Shown in pieces: positions 31,925 to 40,008 of a stretch of DNA of 64,000 nt (position 1 is its first letter; every line of letters starts with the position of its first letter). Under the pieces are notes generated by a model, which saw only the letters and a program-made list of their open reading frames with translations, was not told the DNA's origin and did no database searches. This stretch comes from Arthrobacter sulfonylureivorans (GTDB lineage: Bacteria; Actinomycetota; Actinomycetes; Actinomycetales; Micrococcaceae), in assembly GCA_004000035.1 (NCBI GenBank), contig RJAE01000005.1, forward strand, positions 205,213 to 269,212, in the 5' to 3' direction. The position numbers were made by a program, and so were the translations under genes.

Positions 31925-33964
31925 TTAGTCCAGCCCGCGCAGGTCCAGCGTCAGGTCTCCGGTGCCCGAGCCGATGACTACCGGGATGCCCCAGTCCTGC
32001 TGATACAGGTGGCAGGCGGCGTGGTCCGGGATCTCGCCGCCGGGCTCGCCGTCGCACGCCGCCGCCCGGGCGGTGATGTGCAGGACGCCTTCGGTGACTT
32101 CGTCGGACAGCACCAGGTCGCGCAGCAAGCCCACCGAGGTGCCGCCGCCGGAGACCAGCAGGTTCTCCGGCGAGGAGGAGATCTTCAACTGCGTGGGATC
32201 GCCCCAGCGGTCGTCCAGCTTCTGGCCCTTGGGGGCGGCGAAGCGGACGGTCAGCGCCAGCGGACCGGCCGATACTTCGGTCTTGGGCCGCTGCGTCTGC
32301 GAGGCGCCCTCGTCCACGGTCAGCGCTTCCTTGGGGATGGGCAGCCGGATGAGCTGGTGCTTGTTCGCCTCGACCACCAGCAGCAGCGGTTCGCCGCCGT
32401 CGGCCACGGCCGAGGTGTCCAGCAGCACGTCGGACGGCTCGGCCAGGCCCCGCGCCAGCGTGGAGACGGTCTCCGTGGCCGGATCGTAGCGGCGCACCGC
32501 ACCGTTGTAGGTGTCGGCTACCGCCACGGACCCGTCCGGCAAGACCGCCACACCCAAAGGATGCTGCAGCCGCGCCTCGGCGGCCGCGCCGTCGCGGAAG
32601 CCAAAGTCGAAGAGACCGGCGCCGATGGCGGTGGACACCTGCACCCGGTTTTCGCCGTTGACGTCCACGAAGGAGATCTTGCGCAGCGCCGACGTTTCCG
32701 AATCCGCAACCCAGATATTGCCGGCCGCGTCACCGGCGAGTCCGGAGGACTGGGCGAACCAGGCCACGGTGGCGTCCCCGTCCTGCAGGCCCTCCAGGCC
32801 GGTGCCGGCCAAGATGGCCACCTTGCCGGAGACCGGATCAAGGGTGAAGATCTGGTGCACGCCGGCCATGGCGATCACCACAGCGTTCAGCCGCGTCGAC
32901 CAATAGACATCCCAAGGCGAACTGAGCGAGACGGCGAGCGGATCGGCAGCCAACTGGGCCCAGTTGGAAGTGATGGCTTCGGCCAGCTCCTCTTCCAGGG
33001 CCTCGCCGGATGGGGCTTCGTCCGCGACCGATCCGGGACCCGCTTGCTCCATCCCCGGGCCAGTCCGCTGCGTGTCGGCGTCCAGCAGGCGCTGCACGCC
33101 GTTGCCAGCCACCGTGGTCACCTGGCCGGTGGCCAGCGACAGCCCGCGCAGCCGATGGTTCACGGAGTCTGCAATCACGACGTCGTAGCCCGCCTGCGTG
33201 CGGATCTCTTCCGGCAGCAGGGCCAGGCCCTGGGGTTCGTTGAACTTGGCCTCGCCGGCAGGTCCGTCCTGCCAGCCCTTGTCGCCGGAGCCGTAGGTCG
33301 CGAGCACCGTCGACAGGTCAGCCGCGAGTTCCACCAGCCGGTGGTGTCCGGTGTCAGTCACCAGGAAGGATCCGCCCTGGGACCCGACTCCGTCCGGCAG
33401 CGGGATGACCTTGCCCGGGAAGCGCAGGTCGCCGGCGGTGGTCTCCGCGGGGACATAGGGGCCGTCGCCGCGGTGCAGCGTGCCCTTGGCTTCGTGCTCG
33501 GCCACCAGTTCCTGCACCAGCGACTCCAGGCCGCCGGCGTGCCCCTCGCCGGACAGGTGCGCCACAATGTAGCCCTCCGGGTCGACAACCACCAGCGTCG
33601 GCCACGCCCGGGCGGCGTAGGCCTGCCACGTGTCCAACTCCGGGTCGTCCAGCACCGGATGCTGGATCTCGTAGCGCTCCACGGCCGCGGCCAGCGCCAC
33701 CGGGTCCGCTTCATGCTCGAACTTGGGCGAATGGACGCCGACCGTGACCAGCACGTCCTTGTACTTCGCTTCCAGCGGCCGCAGCTCGTCCAGCACGTGC
33801 AGGCAGTTGATGCAGCAGAAGGTCCAGAAATCCAACAGCACGATTTTGCCGCGGAGGTCATCCAATCCCAGCTGCTTGCCGCCGGTGTTGAGCCAGTTGC
33901 GGCCCACGAGGTCGGAACCACGGACCCGGTAGTTAGTGCGGATGGTCTCGGCTGCCTCAGTCAT
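31925..33964 (-). CDS. TlpA-like thioredoxin domain fused to NHL repeats
   Basis: A 679-residue protein. Residues 1 to about 170 are a TlpA/NHLRC2-like thioredoxin domain with the redox pair Cys51-Ile-Asn-Cys54 in FWTFCCINC. Residues about 180-540 hold NHL beta-propeller repeats (for example FNEPQGLALL, LQHPLGVAVLPDGSVAVAD). The last ~100 residues form a beta-rich domain. No signal peptide is visible, so it is probably cytoplasmic. It overlaps the CopD-CtaG gene by 4 nt and so belongs to the copper/oxidase-assembly operon. A role in thiol redox or copper delivery is an inference from that position. Confidence 0.9.
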   Translation of the reverse strand: MTEAAETIRTNYRVRGSDLVGRNWLNTGGKQLGLDDLRGKIVLLDFWTFCCINCLHVLDELRPLEAKYKDVLVTVGVHSPKFEHEADPVALAAAVERYEIQHPVLDDPELDTWQAYAARAWPTLVVVDPEGYIVAHLSGEGHAGGLESLVQELVAEHEAKGTLHRGDGPYVPAETTAGDLRFPGKVIPLPDGVGSQGGSFLVTDTGHHRLVELAADLSTVLATYGSGDKGWQDGPAGEAKFNEPQGLALLPEEIRTQAGYDVVIADSVNHRLRGLSLATGQVTTVAGNGVQRLLDADTQRTGPGMEQAGPGSVADEAPSGEALEEELAEAITSNWAQLAADPLAVSLSSPWDVYWSTRLNAVVIAMAGVHQIFTLDPVSGKVAILAGTGLEGLQDGDATVAWFAQSSGLAGDAAGNIWVADSETSALRKISFVDVNGENRVQVSTAIGAGLFDFGFRDGAAAEARLQHPLGVAVLPDGSVAVADTYNGAVRRYDPATETVSTLARGLAEPSDVLLDTSAVADGGEPLLLVVEANKHQLIRLPIPKEALTVDEGASQTQRPKTEVSAGPLALTVRFAAPKGQKLDDRWGDPTQLKISSSPENLLVSGGGTSVGLLRDLVLSDEVTEGVLHITARAAACDGEPGGEIPDHAACHLYQQDWGIPVVIGSGTGDLTLDLRGLD

Positions 33965-36183
33965 CTGGATTCTCCTTGGGTCCGGCCGGCGTTATCCGGG
34001 TCCGGAGCGGGCTCCTGCCCGTTGGTGGTTTTCGGTGCGTCTTGGTTGCCCCCGGACGCGCGGTGACCGGCGGCCGGCCTGACGGCCCCGGGCGGGACCA
34101 TGCGTTCGTCCTGCCGGGCCATCTTGGCAAACATATCGTTATAAGCTGCCAGCTCGGCGTCGTTATTCCTTTCGGCTGAACGATCTTTACGCTTTGTTTC
34201 CCTGGCGTCTGAGCTCGACCACATGATCGCCACCCCGACGGCGACGCAGAGGGTTGGTATTTCACCGACGCCCCACATGATGGCTCCGCCGACTTGCTGG
34301 TCGTCCATGGCCGACAGGCCCCACTCACGCCCCATGCTGCCGAACCAGGAGGCCTGGATCAGGGCCGTCGAGCTGGTCAGGGCCACGCCGAAGAAGGCGT
34401 GGAACGCCATGGTGGCGAAGAGGATCAACAGCCGCATGGGATACGGGGCGCGCCGCGGCAGCGGGTCCTGGCCGATCATCGTGAGGATGAAGATATAGCC
34501 GGTCAGGAGGAAGTGCAGGTTCATCAGCTCGTGGCCGGTGTGTTCGTCCAACGCAAACCGGAACAGCGGTGAGTAATAGAAGATGATGATCGAGCCGGCA
34601 AAGTTCGCCGCGGCAAAGAGCGGGTGCGTGATCACCTGCGAGTATTTCGAATGCACCAGCCAGAGGATCCATTCGCGCAGGCCCTTGCTCCCGTCCCCGC
34701 GGGGCGGCAGCGCCTTCAGCGCCAGCGTGATCGGCGAGCCCAGGACCAGGAACAGCGGCACCACCATGGTCAGCGCCATGTGGTCGAGCATGTGCGCGCT
34801 GAAGAGCACCATCCCGTAAACAGCCGGAGCCCCGGAGGTGACGTAGGTGAGGGCCAGCAAGCCCACAATCCAGCTGACGGTCCTCGCCACCGGCCAGCGG
34901 TCGCCGCGGCGGTGCAGCCTCACCGCGGCCACCAGGTAGGCAATGCCGGCGACCAAGGCGAAGGTGACCCACAGCCAGTCCCAGCGCCAGACGGTCAACC
35001 AACTGCCGCTCACGAGTTCGGGCGGCAGGTCGTACCCGGTCAGGATGCGGGCCGGGGACGCGTCCACCGGTAATTCTTCCGGCGTGGGCGGCGCCGTGCG
35101 CGCCAGCGCCGTGGCGATCCCGAACACGGCCGCCATAACCAGCAGTTCCACCGTGATGAGCTGCCACAGGACCCGCTTGCCGGACTTGGTGCCCAGCTCG
35201 GGGATGATCCACTGCCGGTGCATGAAGCCGATCGCGCCCAGCAGCAGCGTGGCCAGGGCCTTGATCACCACCAGCACGCCGTAGGGGCTGGAGAGCTGGT
35301 CCAGCGAGGTGATCCGGATCGACGCGTTGATGATGCCGGAGAAGAAGACCAGGAAGAAGCTGATCAGCGCCAGCGAGGAGTAGCGGCGCAGCACCTGTCC
35401 GGTGATGTCCTTGGTGCCCAACGTTCCGGAAATGACCGCGAGCACAATGATGCCGCCCACCCAGAGGCAGGCGCCCAGCAGGTGCAGGCCGATCGAGTTG
35501 ACGGCTCCGTAGTGGTCGTCGCCGCCGACGGAGTGCCCAATCAGGGCCATCGGCAGCAATCCGCCGATGGTGGCCAGCGCCAGCGTCATGCCCAGCCCCG
35601 GAAGCGAGCGGATTCCTAAGATGAGCGTGGCAACAATGGCGGCCACGATGGTGATGGTTAGCCACGCCTGGCCGGTGCCGATATCCGTCATGAATCCCAC
35701 GAAGCCGGCGGTGTAGCTGGCATCCCCGCTGACCGGCAGGCCGGCGATGTCGGAGAAGCTGAAGACCAGCACGGCCATCGCGGCCAGCGTCCAGACCACC
35801 GCCGCAACCGCGGCCAGCCTCAGCGCCGCCGTGAACGCCGGGTGCTCGGGTCCGTCCTCGCCTCTGCCGGGCCTGCGGTTGGGACGCAGTTGCTTGGGCA
35901 GGATCCCGACGGCGAACAGCAGCGAAGCGATGACCACGGACAGCGCCGTGTTGTTGGCGGCCTTGGCCACCGGCAGCGCCCAGCGGGTCAGGGCGCCGGG
36001 ATCGGACAGCTGCCGGGCGGCAGCAGACCCGGAATAGAGCAGGGCGGCCACCAGTGCCAGGACCAAAACAACGGCTCCGGCCAGGACCCATCCCCTGCCG
36101 ATCCCGTCGGCAGTGATCGCCGCGGGACGTTGTTTAGCCGGTGGAGCCAATCGCTCAGCCACGAGCGTCCGTGCCTCCGCCAC
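33961..36183 (-). CDS. Fused CopD copper-resistance and CtaG cytochrome c oxidase assembly protein
   Basis: A 740-residue polytopic membrane protein. The N-terminal half (about 20-370) has the CopD pattern of helices with GLHLLGACLWVGGIIVLAV. The second half (about 400-690) is a caa3-type CtaG domain with HMLDHMALTMVVPLFLVLGSP and several His and Met suited to copper binding. A charged tail follows. Fusions of this kind occur in actinobacteria and deliver copper to the heme-copper oxidase. The gene overlaps copC by 29 nt and the thioredoxin-NHL gene by 4 nt. Confidence 0.92.
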   Translation of the reverse strand: MAEARTLVAERLAPPAKQRPAAITADGIGRGWVLAGAVVLVLALVAALLYSGSAAARQLSDPGALTRWALPVAKAANNTALSVVIASLLFAVGILPKQLRPNRRPGRGEDGPEHPAFTAALRLAAVAAVVWTLAAMAVLVFSFSDIAGLPVSGDASYTAGFVGFMTDIGTGQAWLTITIVAAIVATLILGIRSLPGLGMTLALATIGGLLPMALIGHSVGGDDHYGAVNSIGLHLLGACLWVGGIIVLAVISGTLGTKDITGQVLRRYSSLALISFFLVFFSGIINASIRITSLDQLSSPYGVLVVIKALATLLLGAIGFMHRQWIIPELGTKSGKRVLWQLITVELLVMAAVFGIATALARTAPPTPEELPVDASPARILTGYDLPPELVSGSWLTVWRWDWLWVTFALVAGIAYLVAAVRLHRRGDRWPVARTVSWIVGLLALTYVTSGAPAVYGMVLFSAHMLDHMALTMVVPLFLVLGSPITLALKALPPRGDGSKGLREWILWLVHSKYSQVITHPLFAAANFAGSIIIFYYSPLFRFALDEHTGHELMNLHFLLTGYIFILTMIGQDPLPRRAPYPMRLLILFATMAFHAFFGVALTSSTALIQASWFGSMGREWGLSAMDDQQVGGAIMWGVGEIPTLCVAVGVAIMWSSSDARETKRKDRSAERNNDAELAAYNDMFAKMARQDERMVPPGAVRPAAGHRASGGNQDAPKTTNGQEPAPDPDNAGRTQGESR

Positions 36184-36820
36184 GCTTGCTGATCACAAAC
36201 GCGGCCAGCCCTGCGGCGATGGCCAGTGCGCCGGCGCCCAGCGCGACGAAGAGTCCGGTGCTGCTGGGACCATCCTCTTCTCCGGCTGCCTCCGAGGTGT
36301 TGTCGGCGCCGTCGGCCGGGGAGGACGCTGCGGGGCTCGACGCCGCCACCGAGAACTTCAGCGTGCCCTCGATCGGGTGGCCGTCACTGGAAACCACGCG
36401 CCAGCCCAGCTGGTAGCCACCGTCCGGCATACCCTCCCGCAGCGGAATGCTGACCTGGCTGCCGCTCAGTACCGGCGCTCCGGCTGCCCAATCGGTACCC
36501 TCGTCGTCCAGCACCTGGGTGGTTGCGCCGATGTCCATCACGTTCGCGCTGAATTTGAGCGTGACCTCCGCCGGCTGGGTGTTGAGGACGGCCCCGTTCT
36601 CAGGTGTCGAACTGATCAGTTCGTCGTGGGCGGCGGCCGGGCGCGCCAGCGCCAGCGCCAAGGCCAACCAGAGCAGCATGGCGATCAGGGCAGCCGCGAG
36701 CAGCCGGCGGGCCATCGCTTGCCGGGCAACACGGAGGACTTCCTCCTGGCGACGCCGGGAGACCGAAGACCGGTCGGTGCTGACACGCACAGGGGCAGGG
36801 ATGTTCAGGTGGTGGTTCAT
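36155..36820 (-). CDS. copC: CopC-family copper-binding protein
   Basis: About 221 residues from the ATG at 36820. A hydrophobic export signal (about residues 36-64) ends in RPAAA-HDELISSTPENG, so the mature protein would start with the copper-binding His typical of CopC. A second conserved His is in SSDGHPIEGTLKF. A beta-sandwich domain, a low-complexity Ser/Ala/Asp linker and one C-terminal membrane helix follow, anchoring it outside the cell. The start is uncertain: no good ribosome-binding site is seen, and an ATG at 36715 directly before the signal is an alternative. Confidence 0.88.
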   Translation of the reverse strand: MNHHLNIPAPVRVSTDRSSVSRRRQEEVLRVARQAMARRLLAAALIAMLLWLALALALARPAAAHDELISSTPENGAVLNTQPAEVTLKFSANVMDIGATTQVLDDEGTDWAAGAPVLSGSQVSIPLREGMPDGGYQLGWRVVSSDGHPIEGTLKFSVAASSPAASSPADGADNTSEAAGEEDGPSSTGLFVALGAGALAIAAGLAAFVISKRGGGTDARG

Positions 36821-36855
36821 CACGTTCTTTCGTCGGTGGATGCGCAGTGCGCGGG

Positions 36856-37464
36856 TCAGAAAGCGTGATGCAACGGCGGCCCCCGGTGCCGCAAGGACAG
36901 GAGCGGGATGCCCAAGGCCGCGAAGGGCTGGTTCAGCAGTTTCACCGGGACGGCCAGCCGAACCCGGGGAATCGGGCGCCAACTGCTCAGCCTGCGGGGC
37001 GCGGCCAGGGCCACTGTTCCGGCAAGCGCGGCCGCAGCATGCTCGCCTCGGCGCAGCAGCAGCACAGTGGCGGCAGCAGCAGCCAGATGGGCCACCAGCA
37101 TGGCACCGGTCGCGGCCGTGGCCGTCTGGGCAGATACTTCGGGGACCAGCGAGGCCGGCAGCAGGGCTGGGTGATGGCCCGCATGGCCGACCGCCGTCGG
37201 GACGCCGGCAGGCGCGGCGTGGCCCAACTGGAAGAGCAGATGGTAGATCGCTTGGCTGATGCCCACCGCGGCCAGCAGACGTGTCCAGGACAGCGACTTG
37301 CCGGCCAATCCGACGCAGACCAAACCGGCGAGGGCAAAGGCCAGAAGCCAGACGGTCGGCTCGGGGACGTGCCCGCCGCCGGACAGGTGCGAGAGCGAGG
37401 CGAGGGAAGTGGCTACGGCAGCGCCCAGCCAGCCGCGCAGCAGCCGACCTTCCCGCTGGACCAT
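36856..37464 (-). CDS. His-rich membrane protein of the copper operon, unknown function
   Basis: 202 residues from the ATG at 37464, which has GGAGG 9 nt upstream; the frame extends further but without that signal. There are about five hydrophobic helices. A central loop (about 90-110) is rich in His (LGHAAPAGVPTAVGHAGHH), and more His lie near the ends (SHLSGGGHV, RHRGPPLHH). It begins the unit that continues with copC and copD-ctaG, 35 nt apart, so a role in copper handling is likely but not shown. Confidence 0.75.
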   Translation of the reverse strand: MVQREGRLLRGWLGAAVATSLASLSHLSGGGHVPEPTVWLLAFALAGLVCVGLAGKSLSWTRLLAAVGISQAIYHLLFQLGHAAPAGVPTAVGHAGHHPALLPASLVPEVSAQTATAATGAMLVAHLAAAAATVLLLRRGEHAAAALAGTVALAAPRRLSSWRPIPRVRLAVPVKLLNQPFAALGIPLLSLRHRGPPLHHAF

Positions 37465-37562
37465 GCCCTCAGTCCTCCGTCCTGATAATTCTTCGGCTGC
37501 GGCGCAATACGGCGCACACCCGGCCTCTATTTTACCGCCCGTAGAAGCCAAGGGGTTAAACA

Positions 37563-37597
37563 GCAGGACCGCCACCGGTTGCCGGTGGCGGTCCTGC
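37563..37597 (-). terminator. Terminator of the HU gene
   Basis: A perfect 16-bp stem (37563-37578 with 37582-37597) and a 3-nt loop, 18 nt after the hup stop. On the minus strand it is followed by TGTTTAA. Confidence 0.75.
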
Positions 37598-37614
37598 GGA
37601 AGTTAGGGTGTGGA

Positions 37615-37899
37615 CTACTTCTTGGAGACAGCAGCCTTCAGCTTGGAACCAGCGGTCAGCTTGACGCTGTGGCCGGCCGGAATCTGGATGGATTCGCCGG
37701 TCTGCGGGTTACGGCCGGTGCGGGCGGCACGGTCGGTGCGCTCGACTGCCAGCCAGCCCGGGATGGTGATCTTCTCGCCCTTGGAGACGGAGGTTGCGAA
37801 GATGTCGAAGACAGCGTCCAGGACACCGTTCACTGCGGTCTGGCTGGTGCCAGCCTTCTCTGCAACAGCTGCAACAAGTTCACTGCGGTTGATAGCCAA
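37615..37899 (-). CDS. hup: HU-family nucleoid DNA-binding protein
   Basis: A 94-residue HU/IHF-fold protein. It opens with the helical dimerisation region MAINRSELVAAVAEKAGTS, then the beta-arm with the family signature GRNPQTGESIQIPAGHSVKLTAGS. Unlike mycobacterial HupB it lacks the long Lys/Ala C-terminal tail. The start is TTG at 37899 with GGAGGA 6 nt upstream; no ATG fits. It is monocistronic, with its own terminator. Confidence 0.96.
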   Translation of the reverse strand: MAINRSELVAAVAEKAGTSQTAVNGVLDAVFDIFATSVSKGEKITIPGWLAVERTDRAARTGRNPQTGESIQIPAGHSVKLTAGSKLKAAVSKK

Positions 37900-38225
37900 T
37901 TTTTGTCCTCCTGGACTGCTTTGGTTTGGTCAGAGCTTCCGCGGCTGCGGAAAGCTACTGTGCGAAAACTTACCAGCTTGGCCACCCAGATCCGGCAAAA
38001 TCCGCGGAATCTGGCGGAATTTTTAGCGAATTACCCGGAATTTGAGCCGATTCTGCCCCGGGAGGCCCGCTTTTTCCGCCCAGAGCATATGATGTGCGCC
38101 CTCCGCGCGCCGCGCGGGCGGAACCGTTCCCCCGCGGCGGGGCGGGCATCGCCGTCGTGATTTTGAGCGTCCCCGAGGGTGCTCCCGGACGTCCTGAGCG
38201 TGCTCCGATGGCGACTTTCGGGCAT
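37900..38225. other. Intergenic region upstream of hup
   Basis: The region is AT-richer than its surroundings near 37960-38040 and probably holds the hup promoter; I could not fix a convincing -35/-10 pair. A short hairpin (CTTCCGC...GCGGAAAG, about 37936-37954) lies in the presumed 5' leader. No gene is seen. Confidence 0.5.
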
Positions 38226-38262
38226 GAAAAAGGGCAGCGGTCCCGGACTGGGACCGCCACCC
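38226..38262 (-). terminator. Rho-independent terminator of the rpmB-rpmG-rpsN operon
   Basis: A 13-bp stem with two wobble pairs (38232-38244 with 38250-38262), a 5-nt loop and a TTTTT tail on the minus strand, 33 nt after the rpsN stop. Confidence 0.92.
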
Positions 38263-38295
38263 TTCAAGCAGCTTCATGATGAAGCCAGCAGGTTT

Positions 38296-38601
38296 TTACC
38301 AGCTGGACTTCTTGATGCCCGGCAGTTCGCCGTTGTGCGCCATGGTACGGAACCGCACGCGGGAGATGCCGAACTTCTGGAGCGTGCCGCGGGGGCGGCC
38401 GTCGATCTGGTCGCGGTTGCGGACGCGGACCGGAGAAGCGTTGCGGGGCAGCTTCTGCAGGCCCAGGCGGGCCTCTTCGCGGGCCTCGTCGGTCGCGTTG
38501 GCGTCGACCAGGGTCTTCTTCAGCTCGGCACGCTTCGCGGCGTAACGCTCGACAACGACCTTGCGCTGCTCATTGCGAGCAATCTTGGACTTCTTGGCCA
38601 T
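38296..38601 (-). CDS. rpsN: 30S ribosomal protein S14, zinc-independent type
   Basis: A 101-residue S14 of the long form. It has no cysteine, so it lacks the zinc ribbon of the short form, and ends with [21 protein letters not shown]. The gene lies outside the main ribosomal protein operon, together with L33 and L28. In actinobacteria that arrangement usually marks the paralogue set made when zinc is scarce. It begins 2 nt after the rpmG stop. Confidence 0.97.
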   Translation of the reverse strand: MAKKSKIARNEQRKVVVERYAAKRAELKKTLVDANATDEAREEARLGLQKLPRNASPVRVRNRDQIDGRPRGTLQKFGISRVRFRTMAHNGELPGIKKSSW

Positions 38602-38603
38602 GT

Positions 38604-38771
38604 TTAGCGCTCCTCTCGGAATTCAACGTGCTTGCGGATGACCGGGTCGTACTTCTTCAGGACAATGCGGTCCGGGTCGTTACGACGGTTCTTCCGGGTC
38701 ACGTAGGTGAAGCCGGTGCCAGCGGTGGATTTCAGCTTGATGATGGGACGTACGTCCTTGTCCTTTGCCAC
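38604..38771 (-). CDS. rpmG: 50S ribosomal protein L33
   Basis: A 55-residue protein, [20 protein letters not shown] at its start and ending in VEFREER. It has no cysteine (zinc-independent type). The GTG start at 38771 overlaps the rpmB stop by one base, and the gene ends 2 nt before rpsN. It forms part of the rpmB-rpmG-rpsN operon. Confidence 0.96.
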   Translation of the reverse strand: MAKDKDVRPIIKLKSTAGTGFTYVTRKNRRNDPDRIVLKKYDPVIRKHVEFREER

Positions 38772-39007
38772 TAGAGCTTCACACCCTTCGCGAGGAGCTC
38801 GGTGACGACTGCGTCAATGCCGCGGACGTCAATGGTCTTGATGCCGCGGGCCGAAACCTGCAGCGTGACATTGCGGCGCAGGGACGGAACCCAGTAGCGC
38901 TTCTTCTGAATGTTCGGGTCGAACCGGCGCTTGTTGCGGCGGTGCGAGTGCGAAATGCTGTGGCCAAAGCCGGGCTCGGCTCCGGTCACCTGGCAGTGTG
39001 CTGCCAT
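38771..39007 (-). CDS. rpmB: 50S ribosomal protein L28
   Basis: A 78-residue protein with the L28 core [22 protein letters not shown]. Only one cysteine (Cys5) remains, so it cannot form the CxxC zinc site of other L28 proteins. It heads the three-gene ribosomal operon; GGAGGAGAG precedes the ATG. Zur control would be expected for such a set, but no clear Zur box was found upstream. Confidence 0.97.
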   Translation of the reverse strand: MAAHCQVTGAEPGFGHSISHSHRRNKRRFDPNIQKKRYWVPSLRRNVTLQVSARGIKTIDVRGIDAVVTELLAKGVKL

Positions 39008-39378
39008 GATCTCTCCTCCAGTTGTAGTAAATATGACGGACCTGACGCAGAGACGAAGTAAAGCGGCCTGCGAATCTGCGTGTAAGAGCGCCCGCCACCA
39101 GTTGTGACACCGTTATTACTGCGACTTTCCGGAGGTGAACCTGGCGGGGTGAGATCCAGCCGAAGTGCCTCGCCGCGGGGAAGACGGTGAAGTCAGGTGC
39201 AAATAAACCACATCTTCCCGGGGGAAGAACGGCCTATCCGCGATCCTCATTTCTAGGTAAACACGGACGCCACGCAATGCCCGCACCGCCTTACCTTGGC
39301 AAGGGGGTGCCGATGCTGCGTGACTTAACGCCTTTCCATCTTAGGGGCAGCAGCCGTTTGGATCAAACCAACGACGAC
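39008..39378. other. Intergenic region between rpmB and the MarR gene
   Basis: About 370 bp holding the rpmB ribosome-binding site and presumably its promoter. Only weak -10-like stretches (TATTTA, TTTACT on the minus strand at about 39030-39060) are visible. A small palindrome CTTCCCGGGGGAAG lies at about 39212-39225. Open frames crossing this region look like shadows. No gene is supported. Confidence 0.5.
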
Positions 39379-39407
39379 GGCGGCCCCCTCGGCGGCGAAG
39401 GGGCGCC
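39379..39407 (-). terminator. Hairpin after the MarR gene
   Basis: A GC-rich stem of 4 + 8 bp with a one-base bulge and a 4-nt loop directly follows the MarR stop on the minus strand. The following bases are only mildly T-rich. Confidence 0.45.
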
Positions 39408-39899
39408 TCAGGCATTCAATCGAGGCTCGCGCAGCACCCAGCTGCCGGGCTCCAACTGCTGCACAATCTTCTTGCCGATCCGCTCCAGGTCCTGCACATC
39501 CCGGCGGTCCAGTCCATCGAAAACCGCCTGGCGGACGGCTTCGACATGCCCCGGCGCCAGGGACTGGATCGCTTCCATCCCCGCCTCCGTGAGCAGCGCC
39601 ATGGTGACCCGGGCATCGTCGGCGCACTGGGCCCGCTCGACCCAGCCGCGTCCCTGGAGCTTCTTGACCACATGCGACAGCCTGGACAGCGAGGAATAAG
39701 TCCGCGAGGCCAGCTCACTCATCGGCAGCGAGCGGTCAGGCGCCTCGGACAGCATGGCCAGGACATGGTAATCAAACAGCGTCAGCTTGCCTTCGCGGTA
39801 CAGCGGGGCGTCAAGCGTGCCGGGCAACAGAGTGGACACCGCCAGCAAAGCCAGCCAGGCCTGGCGTTCTTCGGGATCGAGCCAGCGTGCAGAAGTCAT
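39408..39899 (-). CDS. MarR-family transcriptional regulator
   Basis: A 163-residue winged-helix repressor. The recognition region is LPMSELASRTYSSLSRLSHVVKKLQGRGWVER and the wing is CADDARVTMALLTEAG. The ATG at 39899 is chosen because a CAGAAT hexamer lies 6 nt upstream and a TTGA-N4-TCAA dyad overlaps the expected promoter, fitting an autorepressed leaderless gene; an in-frame TTG at 39932 lies inside that dyad. The MHS transporter gene on the same strand upstream is about 110 nt away. The ligand is unknown. Confidence 0.9.
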   Translation of the reverse strand: MTSARWLDPEERQAWLALLAVSTLLPGTLDAPLYREGKLTLFDYHVLAMLSEAPDRSLPMSELASRTYSSLSRLSHVVKKLQGRGWVERAQCADDARVTMALLTEAGMEAIQSLAPGHVEAVRQAVFDGLDRRDVQDLERIGKKIVQQLEPGSWVLREPRLNA

Positions 39900-39918
39900 G
39901 CCTCCATTCTGCCACAAA

Positions 39919-39934
39919 ACTTGATCCTTCAACT
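39919..39934 (-). promoter_or_regulatory. Candidate MarR operator
   Basis: On the minus strand AGTTGAAGGATCAAGT, a TTGA-N4-TCAA dyad with one outer mismatch. It starts 20 nt before the MarR ATG and overlaps the likely -35. Confidence 0.5.
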
Positions 39935-40008
39935 GTTAGCGGCGGAAATGGCCGGCAGGACGCACCTGCCGGCCATTCTCTTGTACTAGGGGTGTCCGGG
40001 TTCCCTGG

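Noticed and set aside
32009-34066. 685-codon plus-strand frame opposite the TlpA-NHL gene
   Set aside because: A shadow of a well-supported minus-strand gene; composition is biased and no domain is recognisable.
39008-39160. Possible Zur box upstream of rpmB
   Set aside because: No palindrome resembling the actinobacterial Zur consensus was found; the best AT-rich stretches lack symmetry.
39187-39699. Plus-strand frame covering the rpmB-MarR gap
   Set aside because: It runs antisense through the MarR gene, has no ribosome-binding site and no recognisable protein features.
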